A stretch of DNA of 64,000 nt from assembly GCA_949283575.1 (NCBI GenBank), contig CASDSU010000031.1, forward strand, positions 1 to 64,000, written 5' to 3'. The notes beneath the pieces were generated by a model, which saw only the letters and a program-made list of their open reading frames with translations, was not told the DNA's origin and searched no databases. Source of the DNA: an uncultured Eubacteriales bacterium (GTDB taxonomy: Bacteria > Bacillota > Clostridia > TANB77 > UBA1234). Both the position numbers and the translations under genes were made by a program. The first letter of the stretch is position 1; every line of letters begins with the position of its first letter. This document shows, in pieces, positions 63,590 to 64,000 of the stretch.

Positions 63590-63782
63590 AAATGGTAAGG
63601 AGATAAAGGCTTCATACTATGCTACTAGTGAAGGAAATGTGTTTATATGGCCACCATTTAGAGGAAGCTATGTTACACATAATAATATACTTGAATTTGA
63701 TAATGCATCAGAAATATTCGAAAATGGTTATAAATTCATGGTAGGAAAAGTTGAAATAGAGGTGGGAAAAGATATAAAATAA
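63588..63782 (+). pseudogene. Remnant of a third copper-amine-oxidase-N-like domain
   Basis: An open frame without start reads KNGKEIKASYYATSEGNVFI, then WPPFRGSYVTHNNILEFDNA and GYKFMVGKVEIEVGKDIK up to TAA 63780-63782. The spacing of elements resembles the stalk domains of the two upstream genes (KIKAxYY, VxVPFR, IEFxN, VxVNGK). The hydrophobic middle is shortened and no ribosome site is present, so I read it as a decayed gene end, perhaps a 3' part of the preceding gene lost by frameshift. Confidence 0.5.
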
Positions 63783-63801
63783 CATTATTTTACATAATTT
63801 A

Positions 63802-63830
63802 TTGAAAAATAATGGAAAATGTGATAAAAT
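63802..63830 (+). promoter_or_regulatory. Sigma-A type promoter of riboswitch transcript
   Basis: TTGAAA (63802-63807), spacer 17, then TAAAAT (63825-63830), about 28 bases before the riboswitch core. Confidence 0.6.
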
Positions 63831-63857
63831 GTAGAACGTATTAAGGACGAAAGTAAA

Positions 63858-63988
63858 TAAAAACGCTGAATTCTAGAAATAGAAGCCGAGGAACCAATTT
63901 TGGGGTGTATCATGAAAATGAAGGAAACCTTTTATTCCTAACCCGACAGCTAACTTGGTAAGCAATTAAGAGGGGAAATCATAGGTCA
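63858..63988 (+). promoter_or_regulatory. ydaO/yuaA c-di-AMP riboswitch
   Basis: Conserved ydaO elements occur in order: AACGCTGAATTC, GCCGAGGAACCAA, TTGGGGTGTATC, GAAGGAAACC, ACCCGACAGCTAAC, TTGGTAAGCAATTAAGAGG. This riboswitch binds cyclic di-AMP and, when bound, generally turns off transcription of downstream cell-wall hydrolase, potassium or osmolyte genes. The expression platform and the regulated gene are beyond the right edge of the window. Confidence 0.9.
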
Positions 63989-64000
63989 TAGGGTATCCCT

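Overview
The window reads as chromosome from a low-GC, strictly anaerobic Gram-positive bacterium of the class Clostridia, probably gut-associated. The evidence is codon use dominated by A and T, AGGAGG ribosome binding sites, a T-box in front of thrS, a ydaO-type riboswitch, FeFe-hydrogenase maturase genes, a flavodiiron protein, a rubredoxin-flavin reductase fusion and desulfoferrodoxin, and CotH and sigma-V/RsiV type genes. No rRNA, tRNA or CRISPR array was seen.

Layout. 1-2.3 kb is wreckage of an integrative conjugative element: a GC-rich RepA/DnaB-like ATPase with a nonsense codon and lost C-terminus, fused to pieces of the large element helicase and a headless macro domain. 2.3-7 kb holds an intact ECF sigma factor with an RsiV-like anti-sigma factor among small or frameshifted accessory genes. 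7.1-12.5 kb has a two-component system divergent from a polyphosphate-polymerase-like/DUF4956/CotH operon. 12.9-18.1 kb has a DUF2157/GDYXXLXY pair, a pncC gene cut by a Y1 (RAYT-like) transposase unit with hairpin ends, and T-box-thrS. 18.1-23 kb is a patch of small genes of atypical composition, a broken LysR gene and a headless helicase-nuclease. 23-26.2 kb carries hydE, hydG and hydF, all broken, then a collapsed flavodoxin. 26.3-35.4 kb has CcdA/TlpA, an undecaprenyl-type glycosyltransferase pair, two oxidoreductases, an ITPase and FprA. 36-37.7 kb is a nucleotide-pool cleaning group.

37.7-52.5 kb is the most unusual part: a secreted/anchored VWA protein, a decayed second copy of it, a 1126-residue tubulin/FtsZ-like GTPase, two large membrane proteins of unknown family (one with a helicase-like core that lacks a Walker A motif) and a YkuD-type L,D-transpeptidase domain protein. 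They lie in one direction with almost no spacing and look like one envelope-associated machine built around a cytoskeletal GTPase.

52.5-64 kb returns to housekeeping and stress genes: two tiny GC-rich genes, phosphoesterases, oxygen detoxification (flavin reductase-rubredoxin and superoxide reductase), two MntP manganese exporters flanking another ITPase, trmFO, two secreted copper-amine-oxidase-N-domain proteins, and a c-di-AMP riboswitch running off the right edge.

About twenty genes are visibly broken by nonsense codons, frameshifts or internal deletions, while the largest and the essential genes are open throughout. This suggests genuine ongoing gene loss rather than uniform sequencing error. 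Two features recur: small isolated genes with GC-richer codons behind near-consensus promoters, and palindromes built on GGACGTCC that match the ends of the transposase unit.
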